A stretch of DNA of 64,000 nt from positions 2,108,001 to 2,172,000 of the forward strand of contig NZ_CP042172.1 in assembly GCF_005937985.2 (NCBI RefSeq), read 5' to 3'. This document shows, in pieces, positions 8,646 through 18,875 of this stretch. Numbering within the stretch: the first letter of the stretch is position 1; every line of letters begins with the position of its first letter. The DNA comes from Arthrobacter sp. KBS0702 (GTDB lineage: Bacteria; Actinomycetota; Actinomycetes; Actinomycetales; Micrococcaceae). Position numbers and translations under genes: made by a program. Below the pieces are notes generated by a model that saw only the letters and a program-made list of their open reading frames with translations, was not told the origin of the DNA and searched no databases.

Positions 8646-11600
8646 CTAGAGCTCCGAAGCGGGAACGCCGACGCCAAGGATGATCGGCTCGCTGGCCGCG
8701 GGCTTGGCAGCCGCCTTCGCCGGCTCCGGGGCCTTGGCTTCGTGGACCGAGCCGGCGGCAGCCGACGGAGCAGTCGCGCGCTGCTGCACGGACGTCTCGT
8801 TGGCAGCGCCCTGGGCCCGGCTGGCGCTCCGGTTCCGGCGGACCCGCCGCGGCGCGGTGGTGTCCGCGGCCGCAGCCTGCGCTACGGGTGCCATGGCGAC
8901 CGGCGCTTTGGCATCTTGGCGGGCCGGAGCCTTCGCGGCCTCCTGGCGGGCCGGAGCCTGCGCGGCCGGAGCCTTGGCGGCCTCCTGGCGGGAGGGAGCC
9001 TGCGGCTCGCGGGTGCGGGCACTCGGCGGCTGGATCCGGGCAGTCCGGGCGCGACCGCGGCCACGGGTGGCGCGGGACGGTGCTGCTGCGGCCGGTTCGG
9101 CGGGTTCCGCGGCGGGGGCCGCGGCGGGCTCGGCTGGTGCTTCGGGCGCCTCGGCGGCCGGAACCGCTGCCGCCGTCTTGCCCGCCTCGGCGTCGCCCAG
9201 GTTGGCGAATGCCTCGGTGAGCAGATCCAGGGTCAGCGCCGGCTGCTGGGCCTCCTCGGCGTGCTCGACGAAGGGCAGCGCAACCTGCTCGCCGCCGAAG
9301 GTCAACACGGCGGCCGGACGCCCGGCAGCCTCCTCCGTTGAGGCAACTTCCACGGCCGCGTCCAGCGCAGCCTGGCGGGTTTCGGCGTCGGGCGCTGCAG
9401 TCGCGTCGCCGTCGTGCAGGTGGGCGGCGTGCGCGGCGGCGGCGATGTTCGCCAGCGCTGCGCGGGTCGCCTCAGCTTTGGCGTGACGCTCGGCCTCGGT
9501 GGGCTCCGGGTGCACGGCAGCGGGTGCGGACTGCTCGTCCGAGCCCTGGCCGCCCCGGCCGCGGCGGCGCTTGCGCTCGGTCCGCCCGGCGGGCTGGTGC
9601 TCGGCCCGCGGGACGTGGTGTTCCGCGGCGACGGTGTTGGCGCGGCGGTGTTCGACAGGCTCGTCATGGGTGACGACGCCGCGGCCGGCGCAGGCTTCAC
9701 ACTGTTCGCCGAAGACTTCCAGCAGCCCGGTGCCCATCCGCTTGCGGGTCATCTGCACGAGGCCCAGGGAGGTCACCTCGGCCACCTGGTGCTTGGTCCG
9801 GTCCCGGCCCAGGCACTCCACCATGCGGCGCAGCACGAGGTCACGGTTGGATTCGAGCACCATGTCGATGAAGTCGATGACGATGATGCCGCCGATGTCC
9901 CGGAGCCGGAGCTGGCGGACGACTTCCTCGGCCGCTTCCAGGTTGTTCTTGGTGACGGTTTCCTCGAGGTTGCCGCCGCTGCCGGTGAACTTGCCGGTGT
10001 TGACGTCCACCACGGTCATGGCTTCGGTGCGGTCGATCACGAGGGACCCGCCGGAGGGCAGGAAGACCTTGCGGTCCAGTGCCTTGTGGATCTGCTCGTC
10101 GATGCGCCAGGCCGCGAAGATGTCCGTGTCTTTGGTCCACTTCTCGAGGCGGCCCACCAGGTCCGGAGCCACGTAGGTGACGTAGGCCTCGATCGTGTCC
10201 CAGGCTTCCTCGCCGGAGACGATCAGCTTGGAGAAGTCCTCGTTGAACACGTCGCGGACCACCTTGATGGTCAGGTCCGGTTCACCGTAGAGCAGTTCGG
10301 GGGCCAGGATCTTGGTGGATGTGGACTGGCTCTCGATGCCCTCCCACTGGGCGCGCAGACGGTTGATGTCATGCGTCAGCTCTTCCTCCGAGGCCCCCTC
10401 GGCGGCGGTGCGGACGATCACGCCCGCGCTCTCCGGGAGGCGGTCCTTGAGGATCCGCTTGAGGCGGTTGCGTTCGACGTCGGGCAGCTTGCGGGAGATG
10501 CCGGTCATGGAGCCGCCGGGGACGTAGACGAGGTAGCGGCCGGGCAGCGAGATCTGGCTGGTCAGGCGGGCGCCCTTGTGGCCGACCGGGTCCTTGGTGA
10601 CCTGGACCAGCACGGAGTCGCCGGACTTGAGCGCGTTTTCGATCCGGCGCTGCTTGCCCTCGAGGTTGACGGCGTCCCAGTTGACCTCGCCGGCGTACAG
10701 CACGGCGTTGCGGCCGCGTCCGATGTCGACGAAGGCGGCCTCCATGGACGGCAGCACGTTCTGGACCTTGCCCAGGTAGACGTTGCCGATCAGGGAGTCT
10801 TGCTGGGTCTTGGAGACGAAGTGCTCGGCCAGCACGCCGTCCTCAAGGACGCCGATCTGGATTCTGTCGTCGCGCTGGCGGACGATCATCTGCCGGTCCA
10901 CGGACTCGCGGCGGGCCAGGAACTCGGCCTCGGTGATGACCGTGCGGCGGCGGCCGGTGTCGCGGGATTCGCGGCGGCGCTGTTTCTTGGCCTCCAGGCG
11001 GGTGGAACCCTTGACGGAGGTGACGCGGTTGCTGGGCGGGGCCTCGCTGATCGCGCGCGGGGCACGAACGCGGGTCACCGTGTTGGGCGGATCGTCATCC
11101 CCGCCGCCGGTCAGTTCTAGGTCCTGGTCGCCGCGGCGGCGACGGCGGCGGCGGCGGGAGGTCACGCCGTCCTCGAGGGTGCCCTCGGTGTCCTCGCCGG
11201 ACTCCGCTGCGTCATCTGCCTCGGTGTCCGACTCGCCTGCGCGGCTGCGGCCGCGGCGTCCACGGCTGCGGCGGCGTCGGCGGCTGCCGGCGTCGTCGCC
11301 CTCGGCTTCTTCGTCCTCTTCCTCTTCCGCGTCCTCGGCTGCGGCCGGGGCCGGGCGGACGACGGCGGTCAGGTCCGGGGCCTGGAAGATCATGGACGTG
11401 ACGGCGCCGGGCGCGAGGAAGAGCGAGGGAGCTTCAGCGGTTTCGGCGGAAACCTCGGCGGCTGGCGCCTTCTCCGCAGTCTCGGCGACGTCGGGGGTCG
11501 CGGCCGTCTCGGGGGCAGCGTGAGCGACGTCGGTCGCCGGAACGGATTCGGCCTGTGCGGCCTCGTCGGTCTCCGCGGCCACCGGAGCGGCCTTGGCGCG

Positions 11601-11981
11601 GGAGGCCCGGCGGCGGACCGGCTTTTCCGGGGCTGCCTCGGCGGCGGGCAGCTCAGCCGGGGCGTCGGCCGCTGACCCAACGACTGCGGGCTCTGCCTCT
11701 ACTTCGATCTTCTTCCGCGACCGGCTTCGGCGGGCCGGGGCCTTAGCCGGCTCGGCGTCGGCCGGGACTTCGGCGGCGGTGACTTCGGCGGCGTCAGCAA
11801 CGACGTCGGACGCGCTGGCTGCCGCATCCGCAGCGGCTGCTGATTCGGCGGCTTCCGCCTTGGGCGCCGCCTTGCGCCGGGTTCGGGTGGCCTTCTTCGG
11901 CACCTCAGTTGCGGCGGTTTCCGGTGCTTCCTCGGTAACAATTGCTTCGTCGTTACCGGCTACTAGCTGGTCATTATCCAT
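8646..11981 (-). CDS. rne: Ribonuclease E/G family protein
   Basis: This endoribonuclease cuts single-stranded RNA in mRNA decay and rRNA/tRNA processing. From the ATG at 11981 (MDNDQLVAGN..., AGGAG 11 bases upstream) it has 1111 residues. A long Ala/Glu-rich N-terminal region (1-360) includes an acidic run and Arg clusters. The S1 domain follows at about 398-480, then the DNase I-like catalytic core with VVDVNTGK (657-664) and IDFIDM (702-707) carrying the metal-binding aspartates. CEAC (761-764) fits the zinc link. The last roughly 300 residues are Ala/Pro-rich with Arg-rich islands, probably RNA- and partner-binding. The disordered-core-disordered layout is typical of actinobacterial RNase E. 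Confidence 0.95.
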   Translation of the reverse strand: MDNDQLVAGNDEAIVTEEAPETAATEVPKKATRTRRKAAPKAEAAESAAAADAAASASDVVADAAEVTAAEVPADAEPAKAPARRSRSRKKIEVEAEPAVVGSAADAPAELPAAEAAPEKPVRRRASRAKAAPVAAETDEAAQAESVPATDVAHAAPETAATPDVAETAEKAPAAEVSAETAEAPSLFLAPGAVTSMIFQAPDLTAVVRPAPAAAEDAEEEEDEEAEGDDAGSRRRRRSRGRRGRSRAGESDTEADDAAESGEDTEGTLEDGVTSRRRRRRRRGDQDLELTGGGDDDPPNTVTRVRAPRAISEAPPSNRVTSVKGSTRLEAKKQRRRESRDTGRRRTVITEAEFLARRESVDRQMIVRQRDDRIQIGVLEDGVLAEHFVSKTQQDSLIGNVYLGKVQNVLPSMEAAFVDIGRGRNAVLYAGEVNWDAVNLEGKQRRIENALKSGDSVLVQVTKDPVGHKGARLTSQISLPGRYLVYVPGGSMTGISRKLPDVERNRLKRILKDRLPESAGVIVRTAAEGASEEELTHDINRLRAQWEGIESQSTSTKILAPELLYGEPDLTIKVVRDVFNEDFSKLIVSGEEAWDTIEAYVTYVAPDLVGRLEKWTKDTDIFAAWRIDEQIHKALDRKVFLPSGGSLVIDRTEAMTVVDVNTGKFTGSGGNLEETVTKNNLEAAEEVVRQLRLRDIGGIIVIDFIDMVLESNRDLVLRRMVECLGRDRTKHQVAEVTSLGLVQMTRKRMGTGLLEVFGEQCEACAGRGVVTHDEPVEHRRANTVAAEHHVPRAEHQPAGRTERKRRRGRGGQGSDEQSAPAAVHPEPTEAERHAKAEATRAALANIAAAAHAAHLHDGDATAAPDAETRQAALDAAVEVASTEEAAGRPAAVLTFGGEQVALPFVEHAEEAQQPALTLDLLTEAFANLGDAEAGKTAAAVPAAEAPEAPAEPAAAPAAEPAEPAAAAPSRATRGRGRARTARIQPPSARTREPQAPSRQEAAKAPAAQAPARQEAAKAPARQDAKAPVAMAPVAQAAAADTTAPRRVRRNRSASRAQGAANETSVQQRATAPSAAAGSVHEAKAPEPAKAAAKPAASEPIILGVGVPASEL

Positions 11982-12043
11982 ATGTGGCGACACTCCTGCC
12001 CCTGGATGTACCGCCACATCCGGTACCCGCGAGGGCAAATATT

Positions 12044-12079
12044 TGTCAACACCCGCAGGCATTGACAGAAGTCAATTGA
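12044..12079. promoter_or_regulatory. TTGAC/GTCAA inverted-repeat cluster upstream of rne; gene-free region 11982-12457
   Basis: The 476 bases between rne and the divergent VKOR gene hold no gene I can support. On the minus strand at 12076-12044 there are three TTGAC-type half sites: ATTGAC and GTCAAT form a small palindrome with a 4-base spacer, followed 12 bases later by TTGACA. TTGACA looks like a -35 box, but no good -10 follows at 16-18 bases. This could be a promoter with an operator, for example for feedback on rne, but only the repeats themselves are seen. Confidence 0.35.
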
Positions 12080-12457
12080 GTACCCCCAGGTTCGCACCGG
12101 CAGTGGGGTGCGGCAGCCCTGGAAGGCCGGCGAGATTGTTCTGAACCCGTTGATATGTACGTCACAACCAGGTGCCGTCCAATGGCATTGCGGGATAGGA
12201 CGGATCGAGGGACCCGAAGTATGCCCTGCTCATCATTGGCGGTCTTGAAAACAAAGTCGCCGGACTGAGACGTGAATGTGGATCATGTCCCAGCCACGTT
12301 CATTGTCTCACAGGAGCCGCCAAAGCCGGGCTAGGCGGGGCATCCGCCCCGCGCCGTGCACCGAATCACTGGTGCGGGCACGACGCCCACCCGGATTCGC
12401 CCAGCCTGCGGCGATACAATCGGCCCAAGAGCACCCGACGCAAAGGATCGAGTTTCC

Positions 12458-13129
12458 ATGCCCAGCATCTCGCACGCCCCGGACGATGTGACCGCCGGCG
12501 GGCACGCCACCGGCACGGCCGCGGCGGAGCGCCCCCTCCCGCCGATGACCCGCGACCGCCCGTTCGGCTGGCTCCTGCTGATCACCGGCGTCGTCGGCTG
12601 GCTGGCTTCGGGAACGCTGGTGCTCGAAAAGCTGGAAGTCCTGAAGGACCCCAAGCACGTGACGGTGTGTGACGTGAACCCGTGGATCTCGTGCGGCCAG
12701 GTGATGCAAACGCCGCAGAGTTCCGTGTTCGGTTTCCCCAATATGTTCATTGGGATTGTCGCCTTCGCGGTCATTATTACGACGGCGATGGGCCTCCTCG
12801 CCGGCGCCAAGTTTGCCCGCTGGTACTGGATCGGGTTGCAGACCGGCGTCACGCTGGGCTTCGCGTTTGTGGTGTGGCTCTGGTCCCAGGCGCTGTACTC
12901 GATCCACATTCTCTGCCCGTTCTGCATGATCGTGTGGGCCGCGATGATCCCCCTGTTCGTCTGGGTAACCGTGCGCAACGTGAGCCACGGCGTCATCCCG
13001 ATGCCCGCCGCTGCGGCCCGCATCGTCGGAGACTCCGGCTGGATCGTCACGGCGCTGCTCTACGTCGCCGTGGTCGCCACCATCTTCTTCGCCTTCATCC
13101 AGGTCTTCGTGGGAACCTCCGGATACTAA
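12458..13129 (+). CDS. Vitamin K epoxide reductase (VKOR) family membrane protein
   Basis: Bacterial VKOR homologues reoxidise DsbA-like thiol oxidases and pass electrons to quinones, supporting disulfide formation outside the membrane. The 223-residue protein has about five hydrophobic segments, the cysteine pair in CDVNPWISC (Cys71, Cys79) and the active-site CPFC (Cys153, Cys156), all expected in the family. The ATG at 12458 is chosen because AAAGGA lies about 10 bases upstream; the frame is open further 5' but that part is low in hydrophobicity. It stands alone, divergent from rne and convergent with ndk. Confidence 0.93.
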   Translation: MPSISHAPDDVTAGGHATGTAAAERPLPPMTRDRPFGWLLLITGVVGWLASGTLVLEKLEVLKDPKHVTVCDVNPWISCGQVMQTPQSSVFGFPNMFIGIVAFAVIITTAMGLLAGAKFARWYWIGLQTGVTLGFAFVVWLWSQALYSIHILCPFCMIVWAAMIPLFVWVTVRNVSHGVIPMPAAAARIVGDSGWIVTALLYVAVVATIFFAFIQVFVGTSGY

Positions 13130-13146
13130 CCAACCCGCCAACAACA

Positions 13147-13242
13147 GCGCGAACGTACACTTGGGGCCCCGGTTTCCGCAGAAACCGGGGCCCCAAGTGT
13201 ACGTTCGCGCTTATCGGGGGGTGCTTAAGTGTCCGTTCGCGC
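13147..13242. repeat. Perfect 64-nt palindrome plus third half-copy (possible bidirectional terminator)
   Basis: Arms 13147-13176 and 13181-13210 are perfect 30-nt reverse complements around the 4-nt loop CGCA. At 13227-13242 the outer end recurs in direct orientation as AAGTGTCCGTTCGCGC, one mismatch from 13195-13210, with GGGGTGCTTA repeated nearby. The palindrome lies between the convergent VKOR and ndk genes, so termination in both directions is a natural role. The extra half-copy suggests a dispersed repeat family. Confidence 0.8.
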
Positions 13243-13260
13243 CGTGGTGCCAGGGGGTGC

Positions 13261-13674
13261 TTAGAACCAGATCTTGATCTCGCGCTCGGCGGACTCGGCC
13301 GAGTCGGAGCCGTGGACCAGGTTCTGCTGGACCTTCTCGCCCCAGTCGCGGCCGAAGTCGCCGCGGATGGTGCCGGGCGCCGCCGTCGTCGGGTCCGTGG
13401 TGCCGGCGAGGGAACGGAAGCCCTCGATCACGCGGTGGCCTTCGAAGATCGCGGCGACCACAGGTCCGCTGAGCATGAACTCGACCAGCGGCTCGTAGAA
13501 GGGCTTGCCGACGTGCTCCTCGTAGTGCTGTTCCAGGAGTTCACGGCTCGCGTTGACCTTCTTGAGTTCGGCCAGGGTGTAGCCCTTGGCTTCGATCCGG
13601 GCGATGATGCTGCCGGTCAGGTTGCGGGCGACGCCGTCGGGCTTGACCAGGACGAGGGTGCGCTCAGTACTCAC
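13261..13674 (-). CDS. ndk: Nucleoside diphosphate kinase
   Basis: Ndk transfers the terminal phosphate of ATP to nucleoside diphosphates through a phosphohistidine. The 137-residue sequence is complete: [14 protein letters not shown] at the N-terminus, RGDFGRD, and NLVHGSDS with the catalytic histidine at 121. The start is the GTG at 13674, with TTGGAG 6 bases upstream. It follows folC and the DUF4233 gene, an order I recall from related actinobacteria. Confidence 0.98.
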   Translation of the reverse strand: MSTERTLVLVKPDGVARNLTGSIIARIEAKGYTLAELKKVNASRELLEQHYEEHVGKPFYEPLVEFMLSGPVVAAIFEGHRVIEGFRSLAGTTDPTTAAPGTIRGDFGRDWGEKVQQNLVHGSDSAESAEREIKIWF

Positions 13675-13714
13675 AGCTGCTCCAATTTTGGTTGGGGTGG
13701 GGTTCGGGACAAGT

Positions 13715-14158
13715 CTAGTTGCTTTGGCCTTCGGGGTTCGCGGCTTCCCAGGCGGCCTGCTCCCGTTCGCGCTGGGCCGCTTCGCGGTCGATCCGGATGC
13801 CGGTCCGGATTCCGTACCACCAGGTGATCGCGAAGAGTCCCCCGACCACGTACATCGTCGGCTCCACGATGCCGGTGAGGATCAACAGCACCTGCAGGAT
13901 CCAGCCCAGGGCCACGCCCCACGGCTTCGAGAGCACCGCGCAGGTCAGCACGAGCACCACGCTCAGGCCGATGCCGACGCCGAACACCAGCAGCGGCGGC
14001 AGCTCCCCGCGCCGCAGGCCGAAGACCGCCAGGGTGCCAAAGAGCGCCACGAAGGCCTCCAGCAGGAGCACCGTGGAGGCGAACATGACCTTGGTGGAGC
14101 GGCGCTTCTTGGGCATCCCCGGGCGCCATTCGCGCTGGGCCTTGGTGAGTCTGGCCAT
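13715..14158 (-). CDS. DUF4233 family membrane protein
   Basis: The 147-residue protein starts [20 protein letters not shown], has about four hydrophobic segments between residues 24 and 118, and ends in a charged Arg/Glu-rich tail. This matches the DUF4233 family, which in actinobacteria is usually encoded between folC and ndk, as here. The ATG lies 2 bp after the folC stop, so translation is probably coupled. Its function is unknown. Confidence 0.85.
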   Translation of the reverse strand: MARLTKAQREWRPGMPKKRRSTKVMFASTVLLLEAFVALFGTLAVFGLRRGELPPLLVFGVGIGLSVVLVLTCAVLSKPWGVALGWILQVLLILTGIVEPTMYVVGGLFAITWWYGIRTGIRIDREAAQREREQAAWEAANPEGQSN

Positions 14159-14160
14159 GG

Positions 14161-15519
14161 TTACGCCTCGGTCTTTCCGAGCAGGATCCGGGCCTCGGCC
14201 ACCAGCGTGATGGAGCCGGTGACGAGGATCCCGCCGGCGAGGTCCTCGTTGGACTCGGCCCGCTCCACCGCCCACTCGAGGGCGTCGTCGAGCTTCTCGG
14301 CGACGTGGATGTTGTCCTCGCCAAAGCCCAGGTCCAGCGCCAGCTCGGCGAGGTCCTCGGCCGGTACGGCCCGCGGCGAGTTGGACTGGGTGAAGCAGTA
14401 CTCCGAGGCGAGGTCGCCCAGGGATTCCTTGAGCTGGCGGAGGATTTCCTCGGCGTCCTTTTCCTTCAGGACGCCGACGACGACCACCAGTTTGCTGAAG
14501 CTGAACGCCTCGTGGATGGCCTCGGCGGAGACCCGGATGCCCTCCGGGTTGTGCGCGGCGTCCACGATGATGGTCGGCGCGGTGCGGAGCACCTCCAGCC
14601 GGCCCGGGGAGCTGACGGAGGCGAAGGCCTCCTGCAGCACCTCGGCGTCGAGGGGCTTCTCGGCGCCGAAGAAAGCTTCCAGCGCGGCAACCGCGACGGC
14701 GGCGTTCTCGGCCTGGTGCGCACCGTGCAGCGGGACCAGCAGGTCCTCGTAGCGGCCGGCGATGCCCTGGATGGTCACCATCTGGCCGCCGACGGCGACG
14801 TTGCGGGACTCGACACCGAACTCCACGCCTTCGAAGCGGAACGGCACGTTGACTTCCTTGGCCTTCTCCAGCAGGACCTGGGCCGCGTCCACGGGCTGCG
14901 CCGCGCTGATCAGGAAGCCGCCCGGCTTGATGATGCCGGCCTTTTCGTAGGCGATCTCCTCGGTCGTCTCGCCCAGCAGCTCGGTGTGGTCCAGTGAGAT
15001 CGGGGTGACCACGGCGACCTGACCGTCGCCGACGTTGGTCGCGTCGGTGATGCCGCCGAGGCCCACCTCGATCACCGCCACATTGACCGGCTGGTCCGCG
15101 AAGACCGCGAAGCCGAGGATGGTCAGGCACTCGAAGTAGGTCAGCCGCGGCTGGCCGTCGGCCTCGAGCTCGCCGTCCACGATTTCCAGGTACGGGCGGA
15201 TCTCGTCCCAGATCCGGACAAACGTCTCATCCGGGACCGGTTCGCCGTCGATGCTGATCCGTTCGGTGACCTTGGACAGGTGCGGGCTCGTGTACCGGCC
15301 CGTGCTCAGTCCGTGGGCGCGCAGCCCGGCCTCGATCATCCGCGCCGTGGAAGTCTTGCCATTGGTGCCGGTGACGTGGATGATCGGGAACGCCTTGTTC
15401 GGCTCCCCCAGGATATCCATGGCCCGGTGCAGCGGCGCCAGCCGCGGCTCCATCTTGTTTTCCGGCGCCCGGCCCAGCAGCTCGGCGTAGACGCTCTCTA
15501 CGGAAAATTCGTCGGTCAT
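14161..15519 (-). CDS. folC: Folylpolyglutamate synthase / dihydrofolate synthase (FolC)
   Basis: FolC adds glutamate to dihydropteroate and/or to folates. The 452-residue protein is a Mur ligase-like enzyme: P-loop GTNGKT (51-56), GRYTSPHL, VIEVGLGGITDATN, ISLDHTELLG, YEKAGIIKPG and the C-terminal VDAAHNPEG. All are canonical, so it should be active. It starts 3 bp after the ileS stop and ends 2 bp before the DUF4233 start, forming a tight ileS-folC-DUF4233 cluster. Confidence 0.97.
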   Translation of the reverse strand: MTDEFSVESVYAELLGRAPENKMEPRLAPLHRAMDILGEPNKAFPIIHVTGTNGKTSTARMIEAGLRAHGLSTGRYTSPHLSKVTERISIDGEPVPDETFVRIWDEIRPYLEIVDGELEADGQPRLTYFECLTILGFAVFADQPVNVAVIEVGLGGITDATNVGDGQVAVVTPISLDHTELLGETTEEIAYEKAGIIKPGGFLISAAQPVDAAQVLLEKAKEVNVPFRFEGVEFGVESRNVAVGGQMVTIQGIAGRYEDLLVPLHGAHQAENAAVAVAALEAFFGAEKPLDAEVLQEAFASVSSPGRLEVLRTAPTIIVDAAHNPEGIRVSAEAIHEAFSFSKLVVVVGVLKEKDAEEILRQLKESLGDLASEYCFTQSNSPRAVPAEDLAELALDLGFGEDNIHVAEKLDDALEWAVERAESNEDLAGGILVTGSITLVAEARILLGKTEA

Positions 15520-15522
15520 GGA

Positions 15523-18500
15523 TTATGCCCCTACTTCAACGGTTACTTTTTCGACGCTGACCTGCGGTTCCTTGACGTCGGCCGGAACAGTGCCCAGCTC
15601 CACGGTCAGGGTCTCGGTCTTGACCAGCTCGGCGTGGGCCAGCAGCGCTTCGACGGTGTCGGGCGCCGCGGTGACGGTGGTGCGGATCCGGTCGCTGACG
15701 TTGAGCCCGGCGTCCTTGCGGGCCTGCTGGATGGCGCGGACCAAGTCGCGCGCGGTGCCTTCGGCTTCCAGTTCCGGGGTGACCTCGGTGTTGAGCACCA
15801 CGAAGCCGCCGCCGGGAAGGACTGCCGCTGCGCGGGAGCCCTCGCCTTCGGCTGCTTCCGCCACCACGGTTTCCAGGGTGTACTCCTGCGGCTCGAGGAC
15901 GAGCCCGCCGGCGGTGACCAGCCCGGCGTCGTCCACGCTCCAGTCGCCGGACTTGGAGCCCTTGATGGCCTGCTGGACGTTCTTGCCCAGTCGCGGCCCG
16001 GCGGCGCGGGCGTTGACCACCAGCTTCTGCTCGATGCCGAACTCCTCCGGGGAGGCACTCTCGGCGTCGAGCAAGCGCACGGAGCGCAGGTTCAGTTCAT
16101 CGGCGACGACGGCGGCGAAGCCCTCCAGCGCATCCGCGCCGGGCGCCACCACGGTGAGTTCCTGCAGCGGCAGGCGCACGCGGAGATTGGCGGCCTTACG
16201 CAGCGAGGAGCCGGTTGAGCAGATCTGCTGCACCCGGTCCATCGCCTCGACCAGCTCCGGGTTGGCCGGGAACAGTTCCGCGTCCGGCCAGTCGGCCAGG
16301 TGCACGGAGCGGCCGCCGGTGAGGCCGCGCCAGATCTCCTCGGACACCAGCGGCAACAGCGACGCCGCGACCCGGCAGACCGTTTCCAGCGCGGTGTAGA
16401 GCGCATCGAAGGCGTCAACGTTCTCATCGAAGAAGCGCTGGCGGCTGCGGCGGACGTACCAGTTGGTGAGCATGTCCAGGTAGCCGCGCAGTTCGTCGCA
16501 GGCTCCGGAGATGTCGTAGCTGTCCAGCTGCTCGGTCATGTTCCGGACCAGATCGCCGGTGTTGGCCATCAGGTACTGGTCCAGGGTGTCGGCGTAGCCG
16601 TCGTAGCGCAGCTTCGCGTCGTAGCCCACGCCGCCTGCGGCAGCGTTCGTGTACAGGGTGAAGAAGCTGTACACGTTCCACAGCGGCAGGATGACCTGGC
16701 GGACGCCGTCGCGGATGCCCTGCTCGGTGACCACGAGGTTGCCGCCGCGCAGGATCGGGCTGGACATGAGGAACCAGCGCATCGCGTCGGAGCCGTCGCG
16801 GTCCAGGACCTCGGAGACGTCCGGGTAGTTGCGCAGGCTCTTGGACATCTTCTGCCCGTCGGAGCCCAGCACGATGCCGTGGCTGATGACGTTGCGGAAC
16901 GCCGGCCGGTCGAACAGCGCGGTGGAGAGGATGTGCAGCATGTAGAACCAGCCGCGGGTCTGGCCGATGTACTCGACGATGAAGTCCGCCGGGTTGTGGG
17001 TGTCGAACCATTCCTCGTTCTGGAACGGGTAGTGGACCTGGCCGTAGGGCATGGACCCGGAGTCGAACCACACGTCCAGCACGTCCTCGACGCGCCGCAT
17101 CACGGACTGGCCTTCCTCGGGGGTGCGTGGGTCGTCCGGGTTGGGGCGGGTGAGCTCGTCGATGAACGGCCGGTGCAGGTCCACCTGGCCGGCCTTGTTT
17201 AGCGGGAGCCGGCCGAAGTCGGCTTCGATCTCGGCGAGGGAGCCGTAGACGTCGGTGCGCGGGTAGTCCGGGTCGGTGGACTGCCAGACCGGGATAGGGC
17301 TGCCCCAGTAGCGGTTCCGGCTGATGGACCAGTCGCGGGCGTTAGCGAGCCACTTGCCGAACTGACCGTCTTTGACGTTGCCCGGGATCCAGTTGATCTC
17401 CTGGTTCAGTTCGGACATGCGGTCCTTGAACTTGGTGACCTCCACATACCAGGAAGACACCGCCCGGTAGATCAGCGGGTTGCGGCAGCGCCAGCAGTGC
17501 GGGTAGGAGTGCTCGTAGCTGGCCTGGCGGACCAGGCGACCCTGCGCGCGGAGCACCTGGGTGATGGGCTTGTTGGCCTCGAAGACCTGGAGCCCGGCGA
17601 TCTCGGCGAGGTCGCCGTGGCCGAACAGCGGCAGGAACTTCGCGCCCTCGTCCACGGAGAGGACCACGGGGATTCCGGCCTCTTCACAGACCTTCTGGTC
17701 GTCTTCACCGTAGGCGGGGGCCTGGTGGACGATGCCGGTGCCGTCGGTCGTGGTGACGTAGTCGGCCACGAGGAAGCGCCAGGCGTTCTCGGTGCCGTAC
17801 TTCTCGGCGTCGGCGAAGTAGTCCCAGAGCGGCTCGTAGCTGAGGCCCTCGAGTTCGGTGCCGCTGTGGCGGGAGACGACGGCGGCCTCCGCGGCGGCAG
17901 CGCCCTCGGCGCCGTCGCCGTAGCCGAGGTCCTTGGCGTAGGCGCCCAGCAGGTCCGCGGCGAGCAGGAAGCTGCCGGTGACGGGTGCCTCGGCCGCGGC
18001 GGCCTTGATTCCGTTCGGGCCGGCGGGCAGCACAACGTAGCTGATGGCGGGCCCGACGGCGAGCGCCAGGTTGGTGGGCAGCGTCCAGGGCGTGGTGGTC
18101 CAGGCGAGCGCCTGCACCCCGGCGAGCTGCTTGGAGAGCTCCGACTCCCCCGCCGTGATGGGGAACGTCACCGTGACCGTCTGGTCCTGGCGGTTCTTGT
18201 AGACGTCGTCGTCCATCCGCAGTTCATGGTTGGACAGCGGCGTCTCGTCCTTCCAGCAGTACGGCAGCACCCGGTAGCCGTTGTAGGTCAGGCCCTTCTC
18301 GTGCAGCTGCTTGAAAGCCCAGAGGACGGACTCCATGTACTCGACGTTGAGCGTCTTGTAGTCGTTCTCGAAGTCCACCCAGCGCGCCTGCCGGGTGACG
18401 TAGCTCTTCCACTCGTCGGCGTACTTCATCACCGAGGCGCGGCAGGCGTCGTTGAACTTGTCGATGCCCATGGCCTCGATCTGGGTCTTGTCCGTCATGC

Positions 18501-18870
18501 CCAGCTGCTTCATGGCTTCGAGTTCGGCGGGCAGGCCGTGGGTGTCCCAGCCGAAGCGGCGCTCAACGCGGCGGCCGCGCTGGGTCTGGTAGCGGCCCAC
18601 GAGATCCTTGGCGTAGCCGGTCAGCAGGTGGCCGTAGTGCGGCAGGCCGTTGGCGAAGGGCGGGCCGTCGTAGAAGACGAATTCGTTGCTGCCATCTTGG
18701 CCGGCATCCCGCTGGTCGATACTTGCCTGGAAGGTGCCGTCCTGGTCCCAGTACTTCAGGATGCGCTCTTCGATCTCCGGGAACTTCACGGAGGCCGACA
18801 CACCGGAGGTGTGGGAACCGGAGGTGCTGCCGCCTGCGGGTGCGGCTGAGGCCTTGGGGTAATGGGTCAT
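15523..18870 (-). CDS. ileS: Isoleucyl-tRNA synthetase (IleRS)
   Basis: IleRS charges tRNA-Ile and edits misactivated valine. From the ATG at 18870 it has 1115 residues. Class I signatures are [14 protein letters not shown] (HIGH-type motif) and [10 protein letters not shown] (KMSKS motif); the CP1 editing insertion lies between them, and an anticodon-binding region follows. Length and motifs fit the long eukaryote-like IleRS type. AGGATG at 18881-18876 is 5 bases before the ATG. The gene lies behind a T-box leader and heads ileS-folC-DUF4233. An ATG at 18900 would extend the protein by 10 residues but lacks this binding site. Confidence 0.97.
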   Translation of the reverse strand: MTHYPKASAAPAGGSTSGSHTSGVSASVKFPEIEERILKYWDQDGTFQASIDQRDAGQDGSNEFVFYDGPPFANGLPHYGHLLTGYAKDLVGRYQTQRGRRVERRFGWDTHGLPAELEAMKQLGMTDKTQIEAMGIDKFNDACRASVMKYADEWKSYVTRQARWVDFENDYKTLNVEYMESVLWAFKQLHEKGLTYNGYRVLPYCWKDETPLSNHELRMDDDVYKNRQDQTVTVTFPITAGESELSKQLAGVQALAWTTTPWTLPTNLALAVGPAISYVVLPAGPNGIKAAAAEAPVTGSFLLAADLLGAYAKDLGYGDGAEGAAAAEAAVVSRHSGTELEGLSYEPLWDYFADAEKYGTENAWRFLVADYVTTTDGTGIVHQAPAYGEDDQKVCEEAGIPVVLSVDEGAKFLPLFGHGDLAEIAGLQVFEANKPITQVLRAQGRLVRQASYEHSYPHCWRCRNPLIYRAVSSWYVEVTKFKDRMSELNQEINWIPGNVKDGQFGKWLANARDWSISRNRYWGSPIPVWQSTDPDYPRTDVYGSLAEIEADFGRLPLNKAGQVDLHRPFIDELTRPNPDDPRTPEEGQSVMRRVEDVLDVWFDSGSMPYGQVHYPFQNEEWFDTHNPADFIVEYIGQTRGWFYMLHILSTALFDRPAFRNVISHGIVLGSDGQKMSKSLRNYPDVSEVLDRDGSDAMRWFLMSSPILRGGNLVVTEQGIRDGVRQVILPLWNVYSFFTLYTNAAAGGVGYDAKLRYDGYADTLDQYLMANTGDLVRNMTEQLDSYDISGACDELRGYLDMLTNWYVRRSRQRFFDENVDAFDALYTALETVCRVAASLLPLVSEEIWRGLTGGRSVHLADWPDAELFPANPELVEAMDRVQQICSTGSSLRKAANLRVRLPLQELTVVAPGADALEGFAAVVADELNLRSVRLLDAESASPEEFGIEQKLVVNARAAGPRLGKNVQQAIKGSKSGDWSVDDAGLVTAGGLVLEPQEYTLETVVAEAAEGEGSRAAAVLPGGGFVVLNTEVTPELEAEGTARDLVRAIQQARKDAGLNVSDRIRTTVTAAPDTVEALLAHAELVKTETLTVELGTVPADVKEPQVSVEKVTVEVGA

Positions 18871-18875
18871 CTCGA

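Noticed and set aside
9414..11120. Plus-strand open frame of 568 codons opposite rne
   Set aside because: It is a shadow of rne, with no start signal and a composition that mirrors the rne codons.
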